In this document: piece by piece, positions 35,705-43,897 of the stretch
Layout of the letters: each line of letters begins with the position of its first letter
Position numbering within the stretch: the stretch's first letter is position 1
Assembly: GCF_000145275.1 (NCBI RefSeq)
Contig: NC_014393.1
Span: 3,782,001 to 3,846,000 of the forward strand
Length of the DNA: 64,000 bases
Direction: 5' to 3'
Source: Clostridium cellulovorans 743B
Lineage (GTDB): Bacteria; Bacillota; Clostridia; Clostridiales; Clostridiaceae
Program-made: the position numbers and the translations under genes
Notes under the pieces: generated by a model
Told to the model about the DNA's origin: nothing
Databases searched by the model: none
Seen by the model: only the letters and a program-made list of their open reading frames with translations

Positions 35705-37441
35705 TTAAGCTATGCTACTCTTTACTACATCAAGCCTTGTTTGTAGATTTACTTTTTCATCCCCTGCTGGTAATAAGTTTATAGCTGTTTGCGCTAAATT
35801 GACATTTGCTAGAGTTCTAGTAGTTTCTGCAGCCTCTACCTTTGTTGTGGCATTATTCAAATTAGTCGTATATGTTATATACGTTTGTACTGCTGTTAAT
35901 CTGTTTAATAGGTTAGTTTTATCTGTTACATTGCTTAATGCATTTACTAAAGTCTTTGCACTATTTACATCTGCTTGTAATTTACTTTCTTCTGCTTTAA
36001 CTACAGCATCTGTTGCTATCTTCAATTTTCCTTGGTAATCTATATAAGTTTTCACTGCGTTAAGTCTTGTCTGTAGAGCCGTTCTTTTAGCGTCACCTAC
36101 AGGTAACATATTGATATCAGCTTGTGCCAAATCTACATTCTCCTGTGTTTTATTATTCTCTGCTTCTACTACTTTCGCTGTAGCATTAGCTAAATTAGCT
36201 ATGTAATCCTCTACCTTTGCTAACCTGTTTAATAAAGTTGTTTTATCTGCATCATTGGTTAAACCATTTATTAAAACTTTTGCTGCATCTACAGTTTCTT
36301 GTAACTTACTTCCTTCCGCTTTAACTACTGAAGCTTCAGCTGCTACATATGCTTTTACTATGTCTAACCTATTTTGTAGAGATATCCTTCCTTCATCACC
36401 ACTTGGTAGTAAGTTTACAGCTGTTTGCGCTAAATTAACATTTGCTAGAGTTCTAGTAGTTTCTGCAGCCTCTACCTTTGTTGTGGCATTATTCAAATTA
36501 GTCGTATATGTTATATACGTTTGTACTGCTGTTAATCTGTTTAATAGGTTAGTTTTATCTGTTACATTGCTTAATGCATTTACTAAAGTCTTTGCACTAT
36601 TTACATCTGCTTGTAATTTACTTTCTTCTGCTTTAACTACAGCTTCTGTTGCTACATTTAATTTCCCCTGATAATCTATATAAGTTTTCACTGCGTTAAG
36701 TCTTGTTTGTAGAGCCGTTCTTTTAGCATCACCTGTAGGTAATCTATCAATACTTTCTTGAGCTGAATCTACATTTTCCTGTATTTTATTATTCTCTGCT
36801 TCTACTACATTTGCTGTAGCATTCTCTAAATTATTTATATATGTATCAACTTTAATTAATCTATAAAATAAAGTCATTTTATCTTCATCATTTGTTAAGT
36901 CATTTATTAAAACTGTTGCAGCATACACATCTTCTCTCAAGCTACTTTTTTCTGCTTTAACCACTGAAGCTTCAGCTATTAGATATGTTTTTACTACATC
37001 TAGTCTATTTTGTAGAGATACCCTTTCTTCATCATCAACTGGCAATAAATTTATAGCTGTTTGTGCCAAAGTAACATTTGCTTGAGTTCTAGTAGTTTCT
37101 AAATTAATTACCTTTGTAGTAGCATTGTTTAAATTAGTCGTATATGTTTGTACTACTGTTAGTCTTTTTAGCAAATTGCTTTTATCTGTTACATTACTTA
37201 AAGCATTTACCAAAGTCTTTGCACTATTTATATCGACTTGTAACTTACTTTCTTCCGCTTTAACTACTGCTGCTGTAGCTGTTGCCAATTGATCTTCATA
37301 AGCTGTAGAATTTTCCAATGCACTTACGTAAGTAGGCTCAGTAAGAATTAAATTGGATGTAGATACTGTACCAAACACAGTTGCAACAATGGTTAAGTCT
37401 GTAATTAGTTTAATTTTCATTTTTTTACCTAAGTATTTCAT
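35705..37441 (-). CDS. Secreted helical-repeat protein (Cry1Ac domain D-VI-like repeats)
   Basis: This 578-aa protein has an N-terminal signal-like segment (about 1-40) followed by ten helical-hairpin units of about 50 residues. They are of two kinds: VVKAEESKLQADVNSAKTLV...TDKTNLLNRL and TTKVEAAETTRTLANVNLAQ...DEKVNLQTRL. Four units form a higher-order repeat of 212 residues, present about 2.5 times. Such repeats resemble those in clostridial proteins annotated as Cry1Ac domain D-VI-related. No enzymatic domain, LPxTG motif, dockerin or S-layer domain is visible, and the protein simply ends after the last repeat. A surface or matrix role is possible. RBS AAAGGGG. Confidence 0.75.
   Translation of the reverse strand: MKYLGKKMKIKLITDLTIVATVFGTVSTSNLILTEPTYVSALENSTAYEDQLATATAAVVKAEESKLQVDINSAKTLVNALSNVTDKSNLLKRLTVVQTYTTNLNNATTKVINLETTRTQANVTLAQTAINLLPVDDEERVSLQNRLDVVKTYLIAEASVVKAEKSSLREDVYAATVLINDLTNDEDKMTLFYRLIKVDTYINNLENATANVVEAENNKIQENVDSAQESIDRLPTGDAKRTALQTRLNAVKTYIDYQGKLNVATEAVVKAEESKLQADVNSAKTLVNALSNVTDKTNLLNRLTAVQTYITYTTNLNNATTKVEAAETTRTLANVNLAQTAVNLLPSGDEGRISLQNRLDIVKAYVAAEASVVKAEGSKLQETVDAAKVLINGLTNDADKTTLLNRLAKVEDYIANLANATAKVVEAENNKTQENVDLAQADINMLPVGDAKRTALQTRLNAVKTYIDYQGKLKIATDAVVKAEESKLQADVNSAKTLVNALSNVTDKTNLLNRLTAVQTYITYTTNLNNATTKVEAAETTRTLANVNLAQTAINLLPAGDEKVNLQTRLDVVKSSIA
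35802..36007. repeat. Identical 206-bp block, copy 1 of the helical-repeat gene
   Basis: Identical at every base to 36438-36643, exactly 636 bp (212 codons) away. Confidence 0.9.
36438..36643. repeat. Identical 206-bp block, copy 2 of the helical-repeat gene
   Basis: Second copy of 35802-36007. The surrounding units are more diverged, so this points to recent duplication or gene conversion. Confidence 0.9.
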
Positions 37442-37779
37442 ATCTTCGTTCCCCTTTATATTTTGTATTTAATCCTTTATTTACCACTATACACTATAGC
37501 TGGTTTTCATTCAACTTAATAGGATATGTAAAAACTTAATATTTTGTGTATATACTGTTAAATTACAAATTCATATAAAAACCACCTCAAATCCCCCCTT
37601 CAAACACCTTATATATTCCTAACAAAAAGCATAGGACATGGCATATCCTATGCTTTAACTATATATAAATTTTTCTTCACTTTATGAGCCTAATGCGTTG
37701 ACTTTGTATGAGTAATGATTTTACTAACATTACTTATACTATTATGAGGAATTACGTTATTGTTCTCTCTATACTTAGA
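37442..37779. other. Spacer between the pectinase operon and the repeat-protein gene
   Basis: 338 bp. It holds only the pectinase terminator (37626-37656) and AT-rich DNA upstream of the repeat-protein RBS. Confidence 0.6.
37626..37656 (-). terminator. Terminator of the pectinase operon
   Basis: The 11-bp perfect stem aaagcatagga/tcctatgcttt is followed on the minus strand by TTTTTG. Confidence 0.85.
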
Positions 37780-38760
37780 TTATTTTACTAAACTTGAACC
37801 CCATGAACCATACCAAGCATATCCTGTTCTTCTCTCTTGATCAATATCAGCAAGTCTATATTTTACTTTACCATCACGGCCTACAAATATTGGCTTATTA
37901 GTTCCAATTTCATAAAAACGAGCCCAAATAGGGGTTTTTACACTTGAATCACTTATAACAACAACATCATTATTTTGTTTAACTACTTTTATTCCAGTAA
38001 TTCCAGTTGCTTTAAACCAATCTGTGGCAGCCTTAATTGACGCAGCTATTTGAGGAGTAGACGGTCTAGTTTTTAAGAAATTTATAATTCCTACGCTTTC
38101 ACTAGAACAAAGAGACGGAACTTCATAAGCTCTTGCGTTTGTAGGTTTTAAAGTATTTTCATCATGTTGTTGTCCCCAAACTGTTAACTTACCATTAGCT
38201 ATAACTTGAGTTTTTAATATGCAATCTACACCTTTTGAAACTGCAGTTTTACATCTATTAGCTAAGTTACTATCTACAAATGAAAAATTACCTTTTTTAT
38301 TTGCAACTTCATCTAAAAGATACATTACATTAATCATTGCATTGTCATTATAAGTAATGTGTTTATGATAACCTTCACTTTTAGCAATCTGTGGCCATCC
38401 TCCATTACTATATTGCATATTTAACAAGCAATTAATCCCTTTTATAGCTGCTGCAGAATATGTACTATTTTTAGTTTTTACATATTCAGAAGCTAATCTT
38501 TTTATCTCTGAATAAGTATATCCATTATCAATAGTGGAATTTTTCCAATCTCCTGTTGCAGTATTATATCCTTTTGACCATCCGCCATCTGCATTTTGAT
38601 ACTTTAAAATATCTGAAACACTTGCTGTTGATGCACTTGAATTAGCAGCTACTGCTATTTCAGGATGTTGTAATACAACTCCAGCACCACTTAGAATAAA
38701 CGTGCAAGCTAATGCAAAAGACATAGCCTTTAACCTTGACTTTAATTTCATATTTAACAT
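37780..38760 (-). CDS. Pectate lyase, PL10 family
   Basis: This 326-aa secreted lyase has a signal peptide of about 38 residues (cleavage near AVAANS) and then the PL10 fold: YQNADGGWSKGY, MQYSNGGWPQ, HITYNDNAMINVM (with the conserved Asp/Asn cluster), WGQQHDENTLKPTNARAYEVPSL and IWARFYEIGTNKPIFVGRDG...KYRLADIDQERRTGYAWYG. It cleaves polygalacturonate by calcium-dependent beta-elimination. It lacks a dockerin and CBM, so it is a free enzyme. It lies 32 bp behind the pectin methylesterase gene, which would supply its demethylated substrate. RBS AAGGAG. Confidence 0.95.
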   Translation of the reverse strand: MLNMKLKSRLKAMSFALACTFILSGAGVVLQHPEIAVAANSSASTASVSDILKYQNADGGWSKGYNTATGDWKNSTIDNGYTYSEIKRLASEYVKTKNSTYSAAAIKGINCLLNMQYSNGGWPQIAKSEGYHKHITYNDNAMINVMYLLDEVANKKGNFSFVDSNLANRCKTAVSKGVDCILKTQVIANGKLTVWGQQHDENTLKPTNARAYEVPSLCSSESVGIINFLKTRPSTPQIAASIKAATDWFKATGITGIKVVKQNNDVVVISDSSVKTPIWARFYEIGTNKPIFVGRDGKVKYRLADIDQERRTGYAWYGSWGSSLVK

Positions 38761-38792
38761 AATGACACTCCTTTATATATATATCAATAAAT

Positions 38793-39845
38793 TTATGGTC
38801 TCCATCCATCTTTGCCCGATAAGACATTTACTTTTGTATACTTAGCAGCCTCGCTACTAGTAAGAGCTTTTGACCAAGTTACTCTTTTAGATCTATTAGC
38901 ACCAGTACCTGTACATCCAGATTCCTCAAGCAAAGCAGTATTATTTACATTTCTATTGCTCATTTTTAACCATCCAACTGGATTAACCGGAGCATTTAAC
39001 TTGCAGTTTATATAGGATACATGACAGTAATCTCCATAAGTCCTTCCAAGATATACCGTAGAAGGTTTTTTCCAACTTGGATTAGTTTTTGCTGTATAAT
39101 TAGCATCTCCATTAGCAGTTAAGGTACAATTTGAAAATACGTAACCATACTTTTGCCCTTGAGGTGTGTTAGCAGCTGTATACATACCACCATCTCTTAA
39201 CTGATTTAATGTGCAGTTTTCAAAGAAAGCAATAGCACCTCCCCAAATAAAATCAACACTTCCTTGTATAAAACAGTCCTTAAAATATACTCTAGATTTA
39301 TCAACTCCATAGGTATATGCACATAAAGTATCTTGTCCACTATAAAAGTTGCAGTTATTAAAAGTTGCTCTATCTCCATAGGTGTATACACAAGATGCTT
39401 GAACATCATTTCCAGTATCCTTTAAATGACTATTTTCAAAGGATATATTTTGTGCAACAAAATCGTTTGTTGCAACTATTAAAGCTGCACAATCTGCTGA
39501 ACCATATTTACCACCACTAGGTTTAGCATCTCCATTAGCAACATTATAGGTTAACTTTGTATTATTTTTATTCTCTCCTACTATACTTACATAAGCCTTA
39601 GAGATAGTAAGCTGTTCTTTATAAACACCAGGCTTCACATGGATAGTCTTTCTTTTATTGTCATTAATCTTTGCTAAATAGTTATACGCCTCTGTTATTG
39701 TTTTATAATTTCCACTTCCATCTTTGGCAACAGTAACATCATAAGAAGTTGCTGCCAAAGCAACTTGGTTTGACATAACCACTGCACCAACAATTGCAGA
39801 AGTTACTACAAAAACCAGTGCTTTTCTTAAAATATTTTTCTTCAT
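38793..39845 (-). CDS. Pectin methylesterase, CE8 family
   Basis: This secreted carbohydrate esterase of about 350 aa removes methyl esters from homogalacturonan. A signal peptide of about 31 residues precedes a right-handed beta-helix with CE8 motifs: DGSGNYKTITEAYN, the active-site YSGQDTLCAY, QGSVDFIWGGAIAFFENC (catalytic Asp) and YLGRTYG. The frame opens at 39866, but GGGGG precedes the ATG at 39845. First gene of a CE8-PL10 operon, an obvious sequential pectin-degrading pair. No dockerin. A CcpA-like site lies about 175 bp upstream. Confidence 0.95.
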   Translation of the reverse strand: MKKNILRKALVFVVTSAIVGAVVMSNQVALAATSYDVTVAKDGSGNYKTITEAYNYLAKINDNKRKTIHVKPGVYKEQLTISKAYVSIVGENKNNTKLTYNVANGDAKPSGGKYGSADCAALIVATNDFVAQNISFENSHLKDTGNDVQASCVYTYGDRATFNNCNFYSGQDTLCAYTYGVDKSRVYFKDCFIQGSVDFIWGGAIAFFENCTLNQLRDGGMYTAANTPQGQKYGYVFSNCTLTANGDANYTAKTNPSWKKPSTVYLGRTYGDYCHVSYINCKLNAPVNPVGWLKMSNRNVNNTALLEESGCTGTGANRSKRVTWSKALTSSEAAKYTKVNVLSGKDGWRP

Positions 39846-40019
39846 AAATTCCCCCACTTTTCTCACTTTAATTTATTATTTTTATTTGAAATTTAGAAAA
39901 GTAGCTAATTTTTCTAAGCTTCATTTTAAATATAAGATATTTATGATAACTATCATTATCTAGATTACAGCGTTCATTCTAACTAATACAATTCTTTAGA
40001 TTTTATATTATGTCTTGAA

Positions 40020-40033
40020 TGGAAACGTTACCT
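40020..40033. promoter_or_regulatory. CcpA/LacI-type operator-like site (weaker)
   Basis: TGGAAACGTTACCT shares the AAACGTTA core with the sites at 20428 and 33767. It lies upstream of the CE8-PL10 operon. Confidence 0.4.
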
Positions 40034-40130
40034 TCAAAGGTAAAAAATCGCCAAACTAAATATCATGACAAATTATTTTATAAAAATATATTTGTTTTAA
40101 CGAAGAACTTCATAATATTATATTGATTCT

Positions 40131-40191
40131 TCAATATATCAATATACTTTTGATGTAACTTCAATAACACAACTTGTATACAAATAAATTA
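40131..40191. repeat. Dispersed intergenic repeat, copy B
   Basis: Core ACTTTTGATGTAACTTCAAT followed by AACACAACTTGTATAC. Similar to copies at 12721 and 40301. Confidence 0.5.
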
Positions 40192-40300
40192 TATCAAATA
40201 TATTAAAAATTCTCCTTAACTTTCCAGACATATAATAGCATTATTAGGACATTTACCCACCCTTGAAGTAATAAAACTAGCATATAAGTTCACTTTTGAA

Positions 40301-40352
40301 CAAACATATAAACTTTTGATGCAATTTCAATAATTAAGCTTACATATTATTA
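40301..40352. repeat. Dispersed intergenic repeat, copy C
   Basis: Core AACTTTTGATGCAATTTCAA followed by TAATTAAGCTTACATATTA. About 170 bp from copy B in the same orientation. Confidence 0.5.
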
Positions 40353-40372
40353 ACTTACGAAAACACAAAAAA

Positions 40373-40413
40373 GCTAGGATACAAAACTTTAAATTTTAGT
40401 TATTTATCCTAGC
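40373..40413 (-). terminator. Terminator of dapA
   Basis: The 9-bp stem gctaggata/tatcctagc with an AT-rich loop is followed on the minus strand by TTTTTTG. Confidence 0.8.
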
Positions 40414-40493
40414 CCATAATTTCGTTGAAATGTTAGCTATACTTCTATAGAACTTATTTCCTATATAAATAAGCATTATTCCAACATTTACTT

Positions 40494-41381
40494 TTACATT
40501 TTAATACCATATTGCTCCATTGCTTGTTTCAACTTATTCTGATTACCTTCTTCCATCTTCGTTAAAGGTCTTCTAAGTTCACCTACCTGATATCCCATAA
40601 GGTTCAACGCTGTCTTTACAGGGATAGGATTTACCTCGCAGAACAATGCTTCTACCAGTGGAATTGCCTCTAATTGCATTTTAGTACTAGCTTTAACATC
40701 ACCCTCTAGATATTTTGCAACAATATCATGAGTTTGCTTTGGTGCAACATTGGATAAAACAGAAATAACACCAACAGCTCCTAATGATAACAATGGAACT
40801 ATCTGCTCGTCATTACCTGAATAAATATCAATTTCTCCATTGGCAAGATGAGCAAGCTTTGCTACTTGAGAAATATCACCGCTAGCTTCCTTTATACCTA
40901 CGATATTTTTAACATTCTTCGCTAAATCCACTACAGTTTCAGGAAGTATATTGCAACCTGTTCTACCTGGTACGTTATAAAGAACAACTGGTATACTTAC
41001 AGATTCTGCAATAGCTTTAAAATGCTCAAATAATCCTCTTTGTGTTGCTTTGTTATAATATGGTGTAACTAAAAGAAGCCCATCAACCCCCATCTTTTCA
41101 GCTTCTTGTGATAAATAGATTGCAGTGTCCGTAGAATTTGAACCTGTTCCAGCTATTACTGGAATTCTTCCATTTACCTTTTTCACAGTATACTGTATTG
41201 TCTCCAAATGTTCCTCATGAGTTAGTGTAGATGCTTCACCAGTAGTTCCACAAATGACAATACAATCAGTCTCATTTGCTATCTGATATTCAATTAGTTC
41301 ACCAAGTTTATCAAAATTAACACGATTATCTTCAGTAAATGGTGTTACAATTGCAACAGCTGCTCCTTTGAAAATAGACAT
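40494..41381 (-). CDS. dapA: 4-hydroxy-tetrahydrodipicolinate synthase
   Basis: DapA condenses pyruvate with aspartate semialdehyde, the first committed step to diaminopimelate and lysine (and dipicolinate in spores). This 295-aa TIM-barrel protein shows AIVTPFT, CGTTGEASTLTHEEH, VTPYYNKATQRGL (catalytic Tyr), YNVPGRTG and the Schiff-base lysine in GIKEASGD. The gene is monocistronic behind a lysine riboswitch with its own terminator, so lysine should shut it off. RBS AAGGGGGAC. Confidence 0.97.
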   Translation of the reverse strand: MSIFKGAAVAIVTPFTEDNRVNFDKLGELIEYQIANETDCIVICGTTGEASTLTHEEHLETIQYTVKKVNGRIPVIAGTGSNSTDTAIYLSQEAEKMGVDGLLLVTPYYNKATQRGLFEHFKAIAESVSIPVVLYNVPGRTGCNILPETVVDLAKNVKNIVGIKEASGDISQVAKLAHLANGEIDIYSGNDEQIVPLLSLGAVGVISVLSNVAPKQTHDIVAKYLEGDVKASTKMQLEAIPLVEALFCEVNPIPVKTALNLMGYQVGELRRPLTKMEEGNQNKLKQAMEQYGIKM

Positions 41382-41417
41382 TATTTTGTCCCCCTTTTAT
41401 TTTATTGTTCGAAACGC

Positions 41418-41442
41418 AAAAAGCCGCCCAAATAGGACGACC
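41418..41442 (-). terminator. Riboswitch expression-platform terminator
   Basis: On the minus strand GTCGTCC-TATTT-GGGCGGC followed by TTTTTGC, between the lysine aptamer and the dapA start. Confidence 0.85.
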
Positions 41443-41464
41443 TAAATATACACCAAAAAATATT

Positions 41465-41648
41465 ATGTACATGTAGCGCCCCATCAAATATATTGATGAC
41501 AGTCATACGGCTCTTAACCGTATCCCCAAGAATCTTATAGTTAAGGATATAAAATTCTTTCGGCGTTATTCCCTTTCCACTATAGTCAGCTATCCTTACA
41601 TATCCTATAGTCTACTCTTGAGTAACGCAACCTCTACGAAACTTTATG
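41465..41648 (-). ncRNA. Lysine riboswitch (L box)
   Basis: Reading the minus strand, the leader shows the L-box consensus in order: GTAGAGGTTGCG, CAAGAGTAG, GGAAAGGGAATAACGCCGAAAG, a stem GATTCTTGGGGATACGG, GACTGTCATC and GGGGCGCTAC closing P1 with GTAG. It precedes dapA and a rho-independent terminator, so lysine binding should favour termination. Confidence 0.92.
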
Positions 41649-41651
41649 TGT

Positions 41652-41680
41652 ATGGTATCATTATCGAGTTAATATGTCAA
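41652..41680 (-). promoter_or_regulatory. Sigma-A promoter of the lysine riboswitch/dapA
   Basis: TTGACA (41675-41680), 17 bp, TACCAT (41652-41657) on the minus strand, just upstream of the aptamer. Confidence 0.8.
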
Positions 41681-41710
41681 TAAGTTTTTTCTGCATTGCT
41701 TATTATTAAA

Positions 41711-41760
41711 ATTTTTGAGCAGAGTACATACCCCAAATAAGTACTGCTCTGCTCAAAAAT
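41711..41760 (-). terminator. Terminator of aspS
   Basis: The stem atttttgagcagag / ctctgctcaaaaat (14 bp, near-perfect) is 9 bp past the aspS stop. Confidence 0.8.
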
Positions 41761-41768
41761 ACTATATC

Positions 41769-43544
41769 TTATTTATCTTCTTCAGTAATATCTATCTTTA
41801 TATGAACATCTTCAAGTTGTTTTTGTTCAACTTCAGATGGTGCACCCATCATAACATCCATAGCATTTTTATTCATTGGGAATGGAATTATTTCTCTTAT
41901 ACTTTCTTCACCTGTGATTAACATAATCATACGATCAACACCTGGTGCTATTCCAGCATGTGGTGGTGCTCCATAGCAGAATGCATTGTACATAGCAGGG
42001 AATTTAGCTTTCACATCCTCTTCTCCTAACCCAACAAGTTCAAAGGCCTTAATCATAATTTCAGGGTCATGGTTTCTTACTGCACCTGAAGAAAGTTCAA
42101 CACCATTACATACTAGGTCATATTGGTATGCTAAAATTTTCTCAGGATCTTCATTCATTAAAGCATCCATACCACCTTGTGGCATTGAGAAAGGATTGTG
42201 GCAAAACTCAAGTTTACCAGATTCTTCACCGATTTCATACATTGGGAAATCAACAATCCAACAGAATTCATAGCAATCTTGTTTCATATGAGTTTCAGAA
42301 GCATAACCTAATAACTTACGAAGAACTCCGGCAGTCTTCTGAGCTACAAGCTTCTTACCTGCTGTTAATCCAACGAAATCTCCTGGTTTTAGTCCAAGTG
42401 CTTCAATAACTTGTTCTTTTTTATCAACTAAGAATTTAGAAATACCGCCAACTAATTCATTATTCTCATCTAGCTTAAACCAGAAAGCTTTGTTTCCTGT
42501 TTGAACTTCTACATCAGCACAAATTTTATCTATAACTTTTCTTGTTGCATTAAATTTATCAACAACAATAGCCTTAACAACTTGATTTTCAAAAGGTCCG
42601 AATCCACAATCTGCCATCACTTCAGTTGCATCTTGAATTAATAAATCAATACGAAGGTCTGGTTTATCTGATCCATACACTTCCATTGCAGTTGTATACT
42701 GAATGTGCTTAAATGGTGCTTTTGACGCAGTCTTATAAACACCATACTTTTCAAACACTGGTGGTAATACTTCTTCAACGATACTGAATACATCTTCCTG
42801 TGATGCGAATGCCATTTCCATATCTAATTGATAGAATTCACCTGGTGAACGATCTGCTCTTGCATCTTCATCTCTGAAGCATGGTGCAATTTGGAAGTAT
42901 CTATCAAATCCAGATGCCATTAATATTTGCTTAAATTGTTGTGGCGCCTGTGGTAATGCATAAAATTTACCTGGGAAGTTTCTAGAAGGAACTAAATAAT
43001 CTCTTGCTCCTTCTGGAGATGAACATGTAAGAATAGGTGTATTGATTTCTAAAAAACCAAGTTCGTTCATTCTATTTCTAAGATCCGCAACTATTTTACT
43101 TCTTAAAATAATCTTTTCCTTAACATTAGGATTTCTTAAATCAAGGTATCGATATTTAAGTCTTGTATTTTCATCTGCTTCTTTAGATTGATTAATTTCA
43201 AAAGGTAAAGCATTATATTGGCATTTACCTAATATAGTTATCTTTTCTGGTACGATTTCTATATCACCAGTCGCTAATGTAGCATTTTTGCTTGTTCTTT
43301 CACGAACAACTCCTTCTATTGAAAGGGTAGACTCATTGTTAACACTATCAACAATATCCATCATTTCTTCAGTCTCAATAACCACTTGAGTTACACCATA
43401 GTAGTCCCTTAATTGAAGAAATCCTAGATTTTTACTTACTCTTCTTATGTTCTCATACCACCCGACAATTATAACGCACTCACCAACATTTGACATTTTA
43501 AGTTCGTTACACGTATGTGTCCTTGACTGAATCATATTTTCCAT
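41769..43544 (-). CDS. aspS: Aspartate-tRNA ligase (bacterial type)
   Basis: This 591-aa class II synthetase charges tRNA-Asp. It has an N-terminal OB-fold (about 1-105), motif 1 region (RSKIVADLRNRMNELGFLEINTPIL), motif 2 (CFRDEDARADRSPGEFYQLDMEM), the bacteria-specific GAD insertion (about 295-430) and motif 3 (GIAPGVDRMIMLI). Length is normal. No T-box leader is visible upstream. It is not next to hisS as in many Firmicutes, so a second aspS might exist elsewhere in the genome; this cannot be checked here. Confidence 0.96.
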   Translation of the reverse strand: MENMIQSRTHTCNELKMSNVGECVIIVGWYENIRRVSKNLGFLQLRDYYGVTQVVIETEEMMDIVDSVNNESTLSIEGVVRERTSKNATLATGDIEIVPEKITILGKCQYNALPFEINQSKEADENTRLKYRYLDLRNPNVKEKIILRSKIVADLRNRMNELGFLEINTPILTCSSPEGARDYLVPSRNFPGKFYALPQAPQQFKQILMASGFDRYFQIAPCFRDEDARADRSPGEFYQLDMEMAFASQEDVFSIVEEVLPPVFEKYGVYKTASKAPFKHIQYTTAMEVYGSDKPDLRIDLLIQDATEVMADCGFGPFENQVVKAIVVDKFNATRKVIDKICADVEVQTGNKAFWFKLDENNELVGGISKFLVDKKEQVIEALGLKPGDFVGLTAGKKLVAQKTAGVLRKLLGYASETHMKQDCYEFCWIVDFPMYEIGEESGKLEFCHNPFSMPQGGMDALMNEDPEKILAYQYDLVCNGVELSSGAVRNHDPEIMIKAFELVGLGEEDVKAKFPAMYNAFCYGAPPHAGIAPGVDRMIMLITGEESIREIIPFPMNKNAMDVMMGAPSEVEQKQLEDVHIKIDITEEDK

Positions 43545-43841
43545 CTTCCTTTATATGTATTTTTATCATATTATGTTATGTCCTATTATGTTATATTATA
43601 TCATATTAATCTTAAATAATTACTAAAATTTCGCTAAGTACTTATCTAATATCCCATATGGTATTATATCTAATATCCTATTGGTTTTCAACCCTAATAT
43701 AGCTGTCCCACCTAGTGTTATCTTAGATGGCAAAACTAGATTATGAATATCTACCGAATCAATTAATGAGTTTAAACTCCAAATATAAATCTATGTTCAA
43801 GAATTTAAACATAATCTTCTAACTATATATAAGTTAAATTT
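43545..43841. other. AT-rich spacer upstream of aspS
   Basis: About 300 bp, no ORF. It contains short imperfect reiterations (TATTATGTTAT and ATCTAATATCC motifs) and no T-box or riboswitch consensus that I can see. Confidence 0.5.
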
Positions 43842-43872
43842 AAGACTCTGAAATTTAAAACTTCAGAGTCTT
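43842..43872 (-). terminator. Terminator-like hairpin after the RTX gene
   Basis: The 11-bp perfect stem aagactctgaa/ttcagagtctt lies 26 bp past the RTX gene stop. The T-run is weak. Confidence 0.65.
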
Positions 43873-43897
43873 ACTAGTTCAATAATAAGTATAACTA

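Larger units (their letters stand above)
39846..40372. other. Gene-free region upstream of the pectinase operon
   Basis: About 530 bp without supported ORFs. It contains the CcpA-like site (40020) and two copies of the dispersed intergenic repeat (40131 and 40301). Confidence 0.6.

Noticed and set aside
35712..36671. Plus-strand frames opposite the helical-repeat gene
   Set aside because: Shadow frames created by the repetitive codons of the minus-strand gene; no RBS.
43545..43897. T-box leader for aspS
   Set aside because: No T-box sequence, specifier loop or antiterminator visible.
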